This document shows positions 1 to 13,019 of a stretch of DNA of 23,618 nt, one piece after another (positions within the stretch are counted from its first letter, which is position 1; each line of letters starts with the position of its first letter). The position numbers were made by a program, and so were the translations under genes. The notes beneath the pieces were generated by a model, which ran no database searches, was not told the DNA's origin, and saw only the letters and a list, made by a program, of their open reading frames with translations. Source of the stretch: Ministeria vibrans ATCC 50519 (Eukaryota > Opisthokonta > Filasterea); NCBI GenBank assembly GCA_943704425.1, contig CALSCP010000352.1:1-23618 (forward strand), read 5' to 3'.

Positions 1-86
<86 letters not shown>

Positions 87-110
87 CTTTATTTCTCTCT
101 CTCTCTCTCT
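1..110 (+). repeat. CT microsatellite at the window edge
   Basis: About 82 bases of pure CT dinucleotide, a short break containing ATCACTTTATTT, then more CT. It precedes the acceptor of the first visible exon (AG at 143-144), so it is most likely intronic in the giant receptor gene. Confidence 0.95.
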
Positions 111-144
111 CTGTTTGTTTGTTTTAATATTTTAATATTATTAG

Positions 145-1625
145 CATTCCGGCTGCCAAACAGACTCTGCGCACTCTTGTGCTGAACCAAGAAAAGAATC
201 AACTCATTGCCATTGTCAACTCTGAGGGTAATCTTATTCAATAATAGTAAAATAAGTAATAGTAGTTTTAACGCTTCCTCTTCTGTTCTTAGCGCCTCGC
301 TTCTCCCTGGGCGGGTCCGTTCCCGACATATTTTATGCGTACATTGCAGTGTTTGCGAGCGACACGGGATTGCTTTTGAATGCAACGAGGTTTGGTGAAG
401 GTGGCGGAGAACAACTGCTGGCAGGCGTGATCGATCAAGGATCGCTGTATTTCTGCGGGACGTCCAAGTCGGTGCTCATCCATGGCCATGTAAATCCAGG
501 TGGTTTCAATACAGACGCAGTGGTGATCAAGATGAATGCCACGACACTCGCTGTGGTCGCGACGCACTTTGAAGGATCCAACGAGCTGGACGTGCTAAAA
601 TCGATTACGGTTGACGCCAACGACAATGCCGTCTACGCTGTGGGCTATACCCAGGGCGGTGGATACGCACAGAATGTGCTTGTTATGCGTCTCACACTCG
701 ATCTCAAAGTGGTCTGGAAGCAAGTGCTGGTGGACAGCGAACCAACTTGGGCCATGCGCTTTGGAAATGCTATTGGTGTCGACTCACTTCTTGGCATTGT
801 TTACATTACAGGTGCCATCCAGGGCGCAGCCATTGATGGCCTCTTCGTCACAGTCAATGCCTACAGTGGCTATGCCAAAAGCACCGTGGTTGATACGGAC
901 ATGGGTAATGTCATTGGCTTCTCCATCGTGGTCGATCAGACCTCTCACTCCGTCTACCGCGTCTCAACGGTCCAGGCCAGTGCGCCACCCATCTACGAGA
1001 ACACGAAACTGCAGTCGACATGTCCTCTTTCAGCGCTCACCGGCACCTGCGCCTGCCCTACACCCTCGTACTCTTCTCTTGGATGCCAGCAGAGTCCATG
1101 CAACCCGAACCCTTGCTTGAACGGTGGCACTTGTGAAGTAGTCGACTCGAGCACATTTATCTGCCACTGTGACCGCGACCCCGAGTGGGATGGCAAGTAC
1201 TGCTTCACATCAACCTGCCCGCTGTGCAACCAGGGTGCGTGTTACGCGGCACGTTCTACCGACATCGCCGCAAATACCCTCGTGTGGTCAAGTGCCACCA
1301 CTGGTGCCGGTCTTCGCTCCACCGCTCGCTTTCGTCCCACTGCCGCAAATACCTTCTTTTTTGCGGGTGAAATCCATGGAAACGCCATTTTTGGTCCCAT
1401 TTCCGCCAACGGTTCTACCACAGTTGTGTGGGCATTTCTCAATACGGTCGACGGCTCACTGACGACGCCAGTGGCTTTCGACGCACGCAACGTCTCCCTC
1501 CGCACCATCTATTCTTACAAAACCTTTCTCGATTTTCGCTACTTTGTCGCTCTGAGCGCTCCAGGAGCACAGTCTACCGTCTTGCGGCTTGACACGCTGC
1601 TTCAAGTCGTCGTCGAAGCTCAATT
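145..1625 (+). other. Receptor module 1 (short exon + long exon): propeller blades and one EGF
   Basis: The exon at 145-227 encodes about 27 residues and aligns by position with the other short exons (ending IAIVNSE, compare LFLMTVST). The exon at 293-1625 opens with a GGxxD element, then blades containing DANDNAVYAVGYTQG and SLLGIVYITGA. An EGF-like domain with the signature NPCLNGGTC lies at about 1085-1203. A CPLC pair follows, then the first two blades of the next propeller. The donor at 1626 (GTACGA) leaves phase 2. N-glycosylation sequons (such as NAT and NFS) fit an extracellular location. The first propeller is incomplete here because its opening blades lie before the window. Confidence 0.75.
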
Positions 1626-4600
1626 GTACGAGTTGTTATCTACTAATTTCTCATCTTCTCATCACTCTCTTAAATGTTCTCTCTCTATCACTTTGTCTCT
1701 CTCTCTCTATCACTTTCTCTCTCTCTCTTTTACTTTCTCTCTCTCTTTCTCTGTCTTTCTCTCTCTCTCTCTCTCTTGAACTCTCTCTCTCTCTTGAACT
1801 CTCTCTCTTGAACTCTCTCTCTTGAACTCTCTCTCTTGAACTCTCTCTCTTGAACTCTCTCTCTTGAACTCTCTCTCTTGAACTCTCTCTCTTGAACTCT
1901 CTCTCTTCAAATCTCAACTCTCTCTCTTGAACTCTCTCTCTTGAACTCTCTCTCTTGAACTCTCTCTCTTGAACTCTCTCTCTTGAACTCTCTCTCTTGA
2001 ACTCTCTCTCTTGAACTCTCTCTCTCTTGAACTCTCTCTCTCTCTCTCTTGAACTCTCTCTCTTGAACTCTTGAACTCTCTCTCTTGAACTCTTGAACTC
2101 TCTCTCTCTCTTGAACTCTCTCTCAAAAATACCCATAGCCCTCTTGATGTGTATGCTATGGATTCGTTGCCCTATCATGGCCCTGAATTCTTGGCGCTCT
2201 GGGGAACCTCTACACGTACTAACAACTAAGAACGATGTAAACGCTCACAACACAAAAAAATAATAGGGGACATTTACAATACGACGAACAAAGGTGGCGA
2301 AGACTCGTACGTGGTGATCGTGTTTGGCGCAACACTCCAGTTCTTCAGTGCCACTCCAATTTTTTCTGCTTCCGGTGGCAATGACTCGGTGCGTGTGGCC
2401 ACGTTTGATGAACACCGACAGTCGTCGTATGCCGCTGGAATGACCTCGGGCAATTTGGGGGGTGCTCATGTAAGCTTTAATGACATATTTGTCGCCCAGT
2501 ACTCCTTTACCTTGTTCACCATTACTGCACTGGGCCACGTTGGCAGTACTGGCGATGATGTGTGTACGAGCATTGCACTGGACACCTCTGTGGGCACTCT
2601 CTTTGTCGCAGGCTATACCACAGGTGATTTCCCCGCTTTTGGCCAGAGCACCACTGGTGTGCACTCGGCACTTTTGGCGATCTTCACCAACACACTCGAC
2701 CTTGCGGATGTGAAATTGTTTTTGGGTTTCGAGAGCAGCAGTAGCGTGCAGGCAGTCAAGTTGGCCGTCGACATCACTTGGCATGCTCTCTACATGGCCG
2801 CATCCGAGATTCGCAACCCAAATAGCCCCACGACCGAGTCGGGAATTGTTTACCAGCTTAATTCGGTGACCGGTGAGCGTTTGGGACAGACAGCGCACCA
2901 CAACGACCAGACTGATCCCGACTACTACCGCGTGAGTGACATTCATGTGGATAGTGAAACACACGAGCTTCTCCAACTGGGCATGTTGGGTCAAGCTTCG
3001 CTGTCGCAGTTTGTCGTGGAAGCCCCAGTGAATGTGAGTCAATTCAGTACCACAAATGCCAGCTGCTTGTGTCCTCCTGGATCCTCGGGCGACCAGTGTC
3101 AGTTTACCACGTGCGACTCGTCGCCCTGCTTTCACTATGGTGTATGTGTACCTGCGCTCACGTCGTACACTTGCCAGTGCGCCTCAGGCTACTACGGCGC
3201 ACACTGTGAGTTTTCAACAGACTGTGGTCTCTGTGGTGTGGCCGACTGTCTTGAGGCACGAAACTGCTCAAATGATGTAGAGCAGTCGTTTTTTTCGGCG
3301 GCTGTGAGTTCTCCATTGAACAAGGCAAGGGTACATCTGAGCTGGTCTGATTCCAACCAAGACACAGTCTTTTTTGCTGGTAACATAAAATTTGCCGAGA
3401 CGTGGGGCTCCATTGGCATTGCAACGCATGATAGAGTTGTCTGCAGCCTCATTGGTGTTCCAACGGGCGTCGAATGGACCAGCGTGTACCTGCCCGAGTC
3501 CCAAGTCCATGACATTGCCGGCAGTACCGTTCGTCCCAATGGCACTCAGTCTCTCTTTTATGCGCTCTCAGCCGTCGACGTTGGGGGTAGCGCCGACTTT
3601 GCAAACATTGACATTTTGGATTCAACTTTGTCTCACGTCCAACGATTGCAACTGTAAGATCTCTCTTTTGGCTGTCCTGTTGCGATCTAAACTAAAAATG
3701 ATCGGTCCTTCTTTTTTTATAGGTCTGATTCACTTGGAATATACCCGACAGAAATACTGTACAACTTTGTTGATGACGTTCTCATTATTCTGTTCTACTC
3801 CTCTGGTAAGAACAAGTGCTGAAAATAGTGCAACGCAAGTTTTAATAATAACACTAAAACTGAATCATTATCGGGGGGGTGGTGGGTTTTTTTTTCCTAT
3901 TTTGTTTATAGCTGTGTCTCTGTACGGGATCAGTAACAATGGTGGTGTGGATGGATATATTCTCCTTCTAAATCCAGTGACTCTGGCGACTCTGTGGTCG
4001 CAGTCCACCTACTCACTGTCGGGCAATGATGATTATCTCAAGCATGGTGTGGTCGACGAAGCCGCTCAGTATGTGTACGCGGTGGGTGACACTCTGGGGG
4101 ATTTGGGGGGGACTTCGATGGGTGCACTTGATGTCTTTGTGGTGAAGCTGCACGCTGCCAATGGCACACGCGCATCCAATGCTTCCAAGGTTGCGTCGAC
4201 TGAGTCAGACCGGTCGGTGGGCGTTGCTGTGGACACCCTGTCAGGCTTTGTCTTTGTGGCGCTCACCTCGTCGGGTGGTTTTCCACAATTTGGCCTGGCC
4301 TCGTCCAATCAAGAGGACGCGTCCTATTTGGCCGTTTTCACGATTGATGATCTTACACTCGTGGGCCTGAAACGGTCTCTTGAAGAAGATGTGGGGGTAT
4401 CTCAGGCGTTGTCGCTCTCCGTTGACCACACACTTCATGTGCTTTACATGGCCGTACAGCACACAGTCAGCGAAAGAACGCACTCTGTTTTGCTGCAGTA
4501 CAACGCTGCGACTGTGGCACTGACATCGAGAGCAAGTCATTTGGAGGGTCACCCAACAAATTTTGTCATTGCCGATGTGTTGGCGAACTCTGTGCGCGAG

Positions 4601-5601
4601 ACCGTCTTGGTGGCAGCCACCTACTATACCGGTGCAACGGATACCGACTACGTCTTTTCAGAGGAATGCCTTGTCGGTGACCGCGTGGTATCCAACCAGT
4701 GTCTCTGTCCCCTTGGCACGTCTGGAGAGCTGTGCACCGTTGACGCCTGCAGCTCCAACCCCTGCTTGAATGGCGGCACATGCGTTGCAGAGTACGGCCT
4801 CTTTTCGTGCGTGTGCTCTGCTTCGCACACGGGTGCACTCTGCAATGAGTGTTTTGGCTGCGGTGCAAGCACCACGTGTGCCGAGATGCGCTCGTGCAAC
4901 AGCTCGGATGCGTCTCCACTTTGGACGAGCACTACGGCGAACAATGGTCTTCGTTACAGGACGGGGCACCTCCATTGGGGCGTCAACACGAGTGAAGTGT
5001 TCTTTGCCGCCAGTGTGGCCGGCGGAGTTTCCTGGTATGGTGACACAGCTTCTACACAAGCGTCTGCCGTGTACGCTTTCATCGATTCCGCCACGGGAAT
5101 CACAATTTCTTCAGGGCGCTCGCCCACCACGAGCCACCATCAGGTTGTTGACACGGCGGTGCGTCGCGACGACTCCAACACGCGCTACTTTCTCTTCTCG
5201 ACAGTGTCACAAAGCGGCTCGAAGTGTGAAATCACATGGCTGGACGCAAACCATGATCATATGGGCTCTCTTAGACTGTAAGCTCTGATATCACAATAAA
5301 TTATGGCAAAAGTAGCATGTGATAACAATAATACTGTGTAGAAATGCCACGGATGGACTGGGTTGCAGTCGGATTCTCTATGATCCCGTTCGAGATGTAA
5401 TTGCGGTGTTTGTACATTCCAGCAGTACGTCATAACGTTCATTTGTTTCCGCGTGTGTGTGTGAACAGAAGAAGGAGCAAAGGAGGAGCTGTGTTTCTTT
5501 CTCTCTTTTTTTCTCTCTATCACTTTGTTTCTTTCTTCCTCCTCTCTCCCTATATATATATATATATATATCACTTTGGTTTTCTTTCTTCTCCTCCTCC
5601 T

Positions 5602-5637
<36 letters not shown>

Positions 5638-7523
5638 AACTCTTGAACTCTTGAACTCTCTTTCTCTCTTGAACTCTTTCTCTCTTGAACTCTTGAACTC
5701 TTGAACTCTTGAACTCTCTTGAACTCTTGAACTCTCTCTTTCTCTCTCTCTTGAACTCTCTCTCTCTCTCTTGAACTCTCTCTCTCTCTCTCTCTTTTTC
5801 TCTTGAACTCTTGAACTCCTTGAACTCTCTTGAACTCTCTCTCTCTCTCTTGAACTCTTGAACTCTTGAACTCTCTCCTGAACTCTCTTGAACTCTTGAA
5901 CTCTCTCCTGAACTCTCTTGAACTCTTGAACTCTCTCCTGAACTCTCTTGAACTCTCCCTCTCTCTTGAACACACTCTCTCCATTAATTTATTGTGGTTG
6001 GTTGTTTAGGCGTTACATACGCGGGTATTTTGAACCAGGGCGAACTAGACGCGTACATTGTGAAATTGGACGCCCTCTCGTTGACTTTTCTCGGGGCGCA
6101 GACACTCGCGTCGAGTGGAAGCGAACGTTTTTACGCGGCGTGTCTCGACGAAGCATCCGAATATTATTACGTGACGGGCACCACCACTGGCAATTTGGGT
6201 GGTCCCTTTGTTGCCGCAACCGACTCGTTTGCGGCCAAAGTGGACGCAGCAAGTTTAAATGTGGTTGCCACGGTGAAGTTTGCGGGAACGGCGACGGACA
6301 GGCCTGCAGATATTGCGGTGGACTCGAGGACAGGACTTATCTTTGTGGTGGGTAGTTCCTACGGCGACTACCCTGACTTTGGGCTTACAATTGATCATAA
6401 TCGTGCAGCAACATTGGCCATATTCACATTGGATATGGTGCTCCTTGACGTGCAATTTCCCGTTGGCTCCTATGTTTCGTATGGCGTTGCCATTACTATT
6501 GACCCGCTCTTGCACATTGCGTACCTGGCCATGTCAGTGACATCCGACCAGCTCGATTTTACCACGGAACACGGTGTAGTGGTTCAAGTGAGCTCGGTGA
6601 ATGGCGCTACGCTGGGCGAGACCAGTCACCACAACGACGTGCCCGACGCACTCTACTACCAGATCAGCGATGTACTGGTCCGCACCGACGATAACATCTT
6701 GTACCAGGTGGGTGTGTATGGTCTCGGGACAGTAGCCGACTTTGAAATGACCACCGAGTGTCACTCAACGGCGGTGCAAGGAAATCTTGCGTGTGTGTGT
6801 CCGTGGGGGTCGAGTGGCGATGGGTGTCAACAAGGTCCGTGCGAGTCAAATCCTTGTTTGAATGCCAACAGCCACTGCTCCAGTGTTGCTGCCGGCTACG
6901 TGTGCACATGTGGTACTGGCTACTCGGGCACCAACTGTGAGATTTCCGACTGTGACTTGGGCGTGTGCGGTGTGAATGCAACGTCGTGCGTAATGAACCA
7001 CGATGGTTCGTTTGAGTGCTACTGTGACAACTCACACACAGGTCGTTTCTGCCAGCAGTATGCCTGTTCATCCGACTGTGGCACGGGCGAGTGCTCCACG
7101 TCACGCTTCTGTGACGACCCTAATGAAAGCGCAGCGCTGTGGACCAGTGTGTCCAGTGGCACTGCGTTCCGCGGGTCCCCGCAGGGTATCATGGGCTCTG
7201 GTGAAAATGAAGTGTTCCTCTTTACCACAATGCACCCTGGCAACGTGTGGTTTGATGGTTCCGTTGCGACACACAAAAGTGCTGTCTATGCTGCCTTTGA
7301 CTCTCACACAGGCTATACAACTGCGACTGGTCGCCTCACTGCCTCAGGACTCAGCTCACTCGATTGTGTCGCTGCCGATTGTGTGGTCCACAGCAGCACC
7401 AAATTCTACCATCTCCTTGTGCGTGTCCATTCGTTCTTTCTCATTGGCTACATTGTCGTCTTGCACCCTGTTTCGCTTAATATCCAGAGTCTCCAGCCAT
7501 TGTAAGCAATATAATTATAATTA

Positions 7524-7605
<82 letters not shown>

Positions 7606-10600
7606 GTTGTTGTTGTTGTTGTTGTTATTATTATTATTATTATTATACTGACCATCTCTTTGTTTAGTGAGTCGGGTGAATCGGTCGATCTGGAAGTGCA
7701 CAATCTGCTGTTCAACTCCAAAAACGATCTTTTTCTCATGACTGTCTCTACTCAAGGTAAGTTGATTGTTGTCTGACACATTTTCTAACGCGCATCCGCA
7801 TTATTTTTGATTTTTTGTGCTTTGCAAATTGTAGCGACGAATTACAAGGGGAAGAGCAATAATGGTGGATTCGATGGCTATGTGCTTGTGCTGTCTGGAA
7901 GCACGATGGCAGATGTGTCGGTGACGCATGTGTATTCAAGCGATGGGTTTGACGACAAGTTTGCAACGGCATGTCTGGACGAAGCGAGTGTGTTTGCGTA
8001 TGCGGCGGGTACGACGCGTGGGGATCTGGGGGGTGTCCAATTGGGAGTGGACAATGTGTTTGTTGTCAAGATTCAAGCGTCGAATGGCTTGGTAGCTGCC
8101 GTGGGCAAAGTGGGCTCGACGGCGTTTGATGCGCCGACCAGTGTGGCAGTCGATACGGCCAGTGGACTGATATTTGTGGGAGGTCACTCGAACGGCGCCT
8201 TCCCGGCCTTTGGTCTTGTTGCTCCCAGTGACCCCACTGCGATGCTTGCCGTCTTTACCATGCTTGATCTTAAGCTGCTTGATGTACAATTGATGACTGG
8301 TTCAACCGAGAGTCGGGGCGTGTCCATCGCCATTGATTATGCACTTCGAATGGTGTTCTTTGCGACCGTGGAGTGGCCCACTCCGTCGGATGAACAGAGT
8401 CAATATGGTCGAGTCTACCAACTCAGCAGTGTGAATGGGACACTCATTGGCGATGTGGATTTTTTGAGTGCACAAGATGACAACGAACTGTACCTGGTGA
8501 GTCAGGTGCTGGTGGATCCTGAACAGCACAAGGTGTTCCACTTGGGTAGTCGGGGCAATGCGACTGTGGCAGGACAGGTCACGGCGACGATCATGTGTCA
8601 GGAAGCGTACCTCTCGTATGCGACCGCCAAGTGTTTTTGTCCATTTGGTGTCTATGGCGACGAGTGTGAAGTCGATACAACCGTTAATGTGTGTGACTCG
8701 AGTCCCTGTGAGAACAATGCGACGTGTTCTCCGGTGGCCTTCCCCTTGTACACATGCGACTGTCTTCCTGGCTACCTTGGTTCCAACTGCGAGCAGTCAC
8801 TCTGCGATTTTAACCCTTGTGCTTCCTCCGCTGCGTGTACCATTACCATGGGCGGGAGCGACCCGTACACTTGTACCTGTCCCTCTGGCTCGACCGATCC
8901 CACCTGCTATCTTCCCGATTGCAATTCGCCCACGAACTGCGGTGTGGGTGTGTGCGAGCACACGGCAAAGTGTGCTTCCATGAGCGGAGTGGATCACCAC
9001 ATTGGCAGTCTCACCAACACAGCTCCTCCCTACGACGTGTCCGGCTCCGTTCGTGCCTTTGTCACCAGCTCCCAGCACCTGTTTGTCGCCACGTCGGTGC
9101 CGTTGAACTCTGTCTGGTACGACCGACCAGCGGCCACCAGGTCACATACGGTGGTTTGGTCACAGCTGAACGGCAAGACAGGCGCCCACATGGAATCGCA
9201 CACGGTGAACATTGACAATCTGAATGCAACGCTGCTCGACGCGGAGCGCGGCGTGGACGACTCTGAGTTCTTTCTCAGTGGCACTGCGTACGTGAACGAT
9301 ACGACATTGTTGGCCTTTGTCTATTCCCCTTTGTGGTCATCTCCCATCCTTTTGGGCGTTGCTTCAACCCAGTCGCAAGCACAAAGCATTGTTTACGATT
9401 CTTTCTCGAAATTGGTCTACGTCTTTATCAATTCTAACCGTATGAGGGGGAGGATTATTAATATTATGCTTATTAGCTTATCATGATGCTTTTTTTTTTA
9501 GAAATATTTCCTGGAATCAACCCTGGAGGGAGTTTGATTATTTATGTGGCAGCATTCAACGCAAGCACGTCAGCACAGGAGTCACTAGCGTGGATCATTG
9601 GAACGAACACGACTAAGCAGCAAGTGAGCGAAGCGGCGCTGTCGCCAAATGGGACGTCGGTGTACATGCTGGGCACAAGTAACGGGCCCCTTGATGACCT
9701 CCCGAACATGGGTGGATTGGATATGATTGTGTATCAGTTGGACACGGCGACCGGTGTGACACTGAACAAGCGGGTCTTTGGCACGAGCAGTGATGACGAG
9801 GCAGGAGATATTGCAGTGGACCCCACGAGTGGCGCAGTATACGTGATTGGTACATCAAGTGGGTCATTTATCCAGTACGGTGTGATTGGCCAGGGCATTG
9901 TCAAGGCGGTTCTCATTAAGATGGATGCAAGCCTCAACGTGGACTTTATTGAGCTGCACTCTGTGACGGGAGCCTTTGCACACGGGATGTGCGTGTCGAT
10001 TGATGCCGCACTGGGTTTGCTTTACTTTGGCACGTACTCTCCACCACCTGCCTCTCCGGGAAATGGCACGGCCGCAGTGACCATCTACGACGCTTCAACA
10101 ATGACCTATCTGGGCTTTGAGACGATTCCATCCGTGGGGCTGCTTGACACAATAGTGGATCCCTCTACACATGGCGTCTATCGGGTGTATGCGCAACAGC
10201 ATCAGAGTGGGAGTGGAATGAGATCTGCGGCATTGGACATTGTGTGTCCTTTGAAGGCTGTCGTGTCGGAGTGTGCGTGTCCCCTTGGGCTTGCAGGATC
10301 CAACTGCAGTCGACCGATTGAATGCTTCAATAGCGGCAAGGTGATCAATGGTGTGTGCGAGTGTACGTTGGTCTTTGAAGGGAAGCAGTGTGAGCTAGTG
10401 AAAAGCCCTGCCTCGGTGATTGCCGATTTGCCTGCGAATCTTGACGAACAAGCGCCGGCACTCTTTGAGGCGCTTGCCAATGCTACCACAGTCAACAACG
10501 CGACGCTCGGTGTGTTTGTGGAGGTATTCTCGACAGTGACGACCGATCCCGTGACCAACGAGGTGAAGAAGATGCTAAGCGAAACGACCACCTCGATACT

Positions 10601-12968
10601 ACTTCAGGTGATGACGAGCTTGGTTGCTGGTCTACCCGACCTCTCTGCGACGCCCACTGCGACGCTTGCAGGACTCGCAGACACCTTTGATAGTTTGCGC
10701 GTCATGAATGCGTTGCCCACTGTGCTCAGCGCCTCTGAGACGTCCACACCCGCACTGCTACTCGAGTCGGTCGCGAAGGCGAGTGTGCAACTGCCAAGTA
10801 ACGACAGTACAGGTGTGGCATGCGGACAGCTTCGGTATGTGCAGTCAAGCAGTGGCAACATTGCACTTTCCGCAGCCTCGTTTGGTCGCGCGGACGCCGA
10901 CAACGCAGTGAGGGATGTACAACTGGAAGGTCTTCCGTCGGGCGTAGCCTTGGCGCTCTCGTCTACGACAGCCGATGCAGTCTTTCAATCGACCAATTGC
11001 ACGCGACTTGTCATTAACACGCTCCAGTCGAGTGAAACATTCTTCCAACCGTCAGTGCGCGCAGTGCGCAGTGTCATTGCAACGGCAACCTTTGTCGATG
11101 TGTCGCTTCCGAACCCACTGCCACGTAATGGCTCGGTGAGCATGGCGTTTGACGTGGTACGCAATGCGGACGTGGATGGTTCGGTGCCAACGTGTGTTGC
11201 GTGGAACTTGACGAGTCGCGAGTGGGACGCGAGCGGGTGCACTGTGCTAGCGTACACGGGGAATCGTGTGACGTGCGAGTGCACCCACATGACAAATTTT
11301 GCCGTTGTTTTTGACCCGTACCGCTCGGAGGCGAGCGAGACGGTGCTCACGGCCGTCTCATACGTGGGTGTCGCACTGGCGATTGTTGCGAGTGCGTCTG
11401 TGCTTGTGGTGTATGGATCGCTACGAAAGCTGCGCACGCGCCCTCTTGTGCTCATCATGCTGTGTTGTGTGGGCATCCTTGCGACCGAAACCATGTTTGT
11501 CGTGGACGCTGTGAGCTCGAGCGCACCGTCGCTGAGCCGTGGCGGGTGTTTTGCATTGGGTCTTTTGCTGCACTACGCCATGCTCGTGCAGTTTGTGGCT
11601 CTTCTCACAGTCGGCGCGGGTTTCCACTACCTGCTTCACGACGCCAAGCAGCTGACAGCGCCCATCGTTCGGCGTCTGATTGTCGTTGTGTTTGTTGTGC
11701 CCGCACTAATTGTGCTTATGTACATTGTTGTGTATGCAGCTGTGCCATCGCTTGACGCACTCGATGCCTATGGTAATGTGTTTGGCGGTGGCAGTGGTGC
11801 GACGGTCTTCTGCTTTGTGCCCAGTGGCGTGTCAATGTGGGTAACTGTTGTGGCCCCCGTCGCAATTGTGCTCCTTGCAAACCTTGTGCTCTATGTGCGC
11901 ATTACGCTGTCGATGCGACGTCAGCAAAAGCTGGTCCCTGAGCGCGCGCGCACGAGTCGCATTGGGGTGTTTATTTCACTTGCGGTGCTCTTGGGCGTCA
12001 CTTGGTTGTGTGCCTTCCTTGTCATTGCCATTCGCTCAGTGGTCGTCCAGTACGTCTTTGTCGTGTGCAACGGCCTTCTTGGGGTGTTTCTCTTTGTGAA
12101 GTACGTGACGCTGCCCAAGGTGCGCCTTGGCTTCCGCGAGCTTATTTCCACCTGGCGACGCGGCGCATCTTCGTCCAAGACGTTGTCGACGCGCGTGAAG
12201 ACGAGCAAGAGCAGAACGACAGGCAAGGGCGGTCGAACTGCGGGCACGAGCAACGGGAGCACACGGTCGCAGCCTGTGTCGTTGCCGCCGCACCAGCAGC
12301 AGAAGAGCGAGGGTCGCATGAGAGAGCGGCGTCTCAGCGACGGCGACTGGAGTTCGAGTAGTGTGCTATCGCCCATGATGGGACGTCGTGCGGGTGACGG
12401 TGGGACGTCGTCGCCACCGGTGTCGCCAGGCCACCAACGCATTGCGTCGCCACAGCGTGACCACTCGCCGTTGTCCAAGTCGCGAGGTGCTTCAGCCATG
12501 TCTATTTTACTGCCCCTGCGCACTTCCAAGGCAACGGGCCGTGCGCCCGCAAGTTCGTCGTTCTTCTCGGACGATCGCAAAGTACGCAACGGTAACAGTA
12601 TCAGCAGCAGTAGTGGGAGAATTGGACATACCAACAGTCTCACAAGCAGCCACAACAACAAGGGGAGCTCGAAGAAGACACATTTGACGCAGGTTGCGTC
12701 TATTGGCGCAGTGCACACAACGCCGTCGACTTCCTCCGGCGGCTCCGAGTGGATTAGCTGCTGGGACGACCCGACCAGCGCAGCCGCGGCTACCGATGGC
12801 CTTTCGCACACACTGCGCTCTCTTGCCCAGTCCTCTACTGCGCCCTCTGCATGCCAGCCCGCTTTCTTTTCGGGTTCTGCTGACGACGAAATGTTTGAAA
12901 TGGAAGACTGTGAAGTCTCAAGACAGTACGAGAGATTTTGTTTGGGTTTGTTTTGTGTTCCTTAATAG

Positions 12969-13019
<51 letters not shown>

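Noticed and set aside
430-446. GATCAAGGATC string shared by a receptor exon and the POLE2 fragment (about 13520)
   Set aside because: Both encode IDQGS in unrelated contexts; 11 bp is compatible with chance.
1651-2178. Long antisense open frame of Arg/Glu/Lys/Phe/Ser repeats
   Set aside because: It is the reverse translation of the TTGAACTCTCTCTC minisatellite inside a well-defined intron; no domain and no start context.
2245-3135. 296-codon antisense frame opposite receptor exon 4
   Set aside because: Shadow of a coding exon on the + strand with clear propeller/EGF content; no recognisable domain in the antisense frame.
5257-5984. Antisense Arg/Glu/Ser-rich open frames
   Set aside because: Same minisatellite artefact, overlapping a receptor exon and intron.
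7477-7779. Antisense poly-Asn frame
   Set aside because: Pure ATT/GTT microsatellite translation; lies in a receptor intron.
11921-12811. Large antisense open frame opposite the receptor 7TM and tail
   Set aside because: Shadow of a GC-rich real exon; composition (Arg/Pro-rich) and lack of domains argue against a gene.
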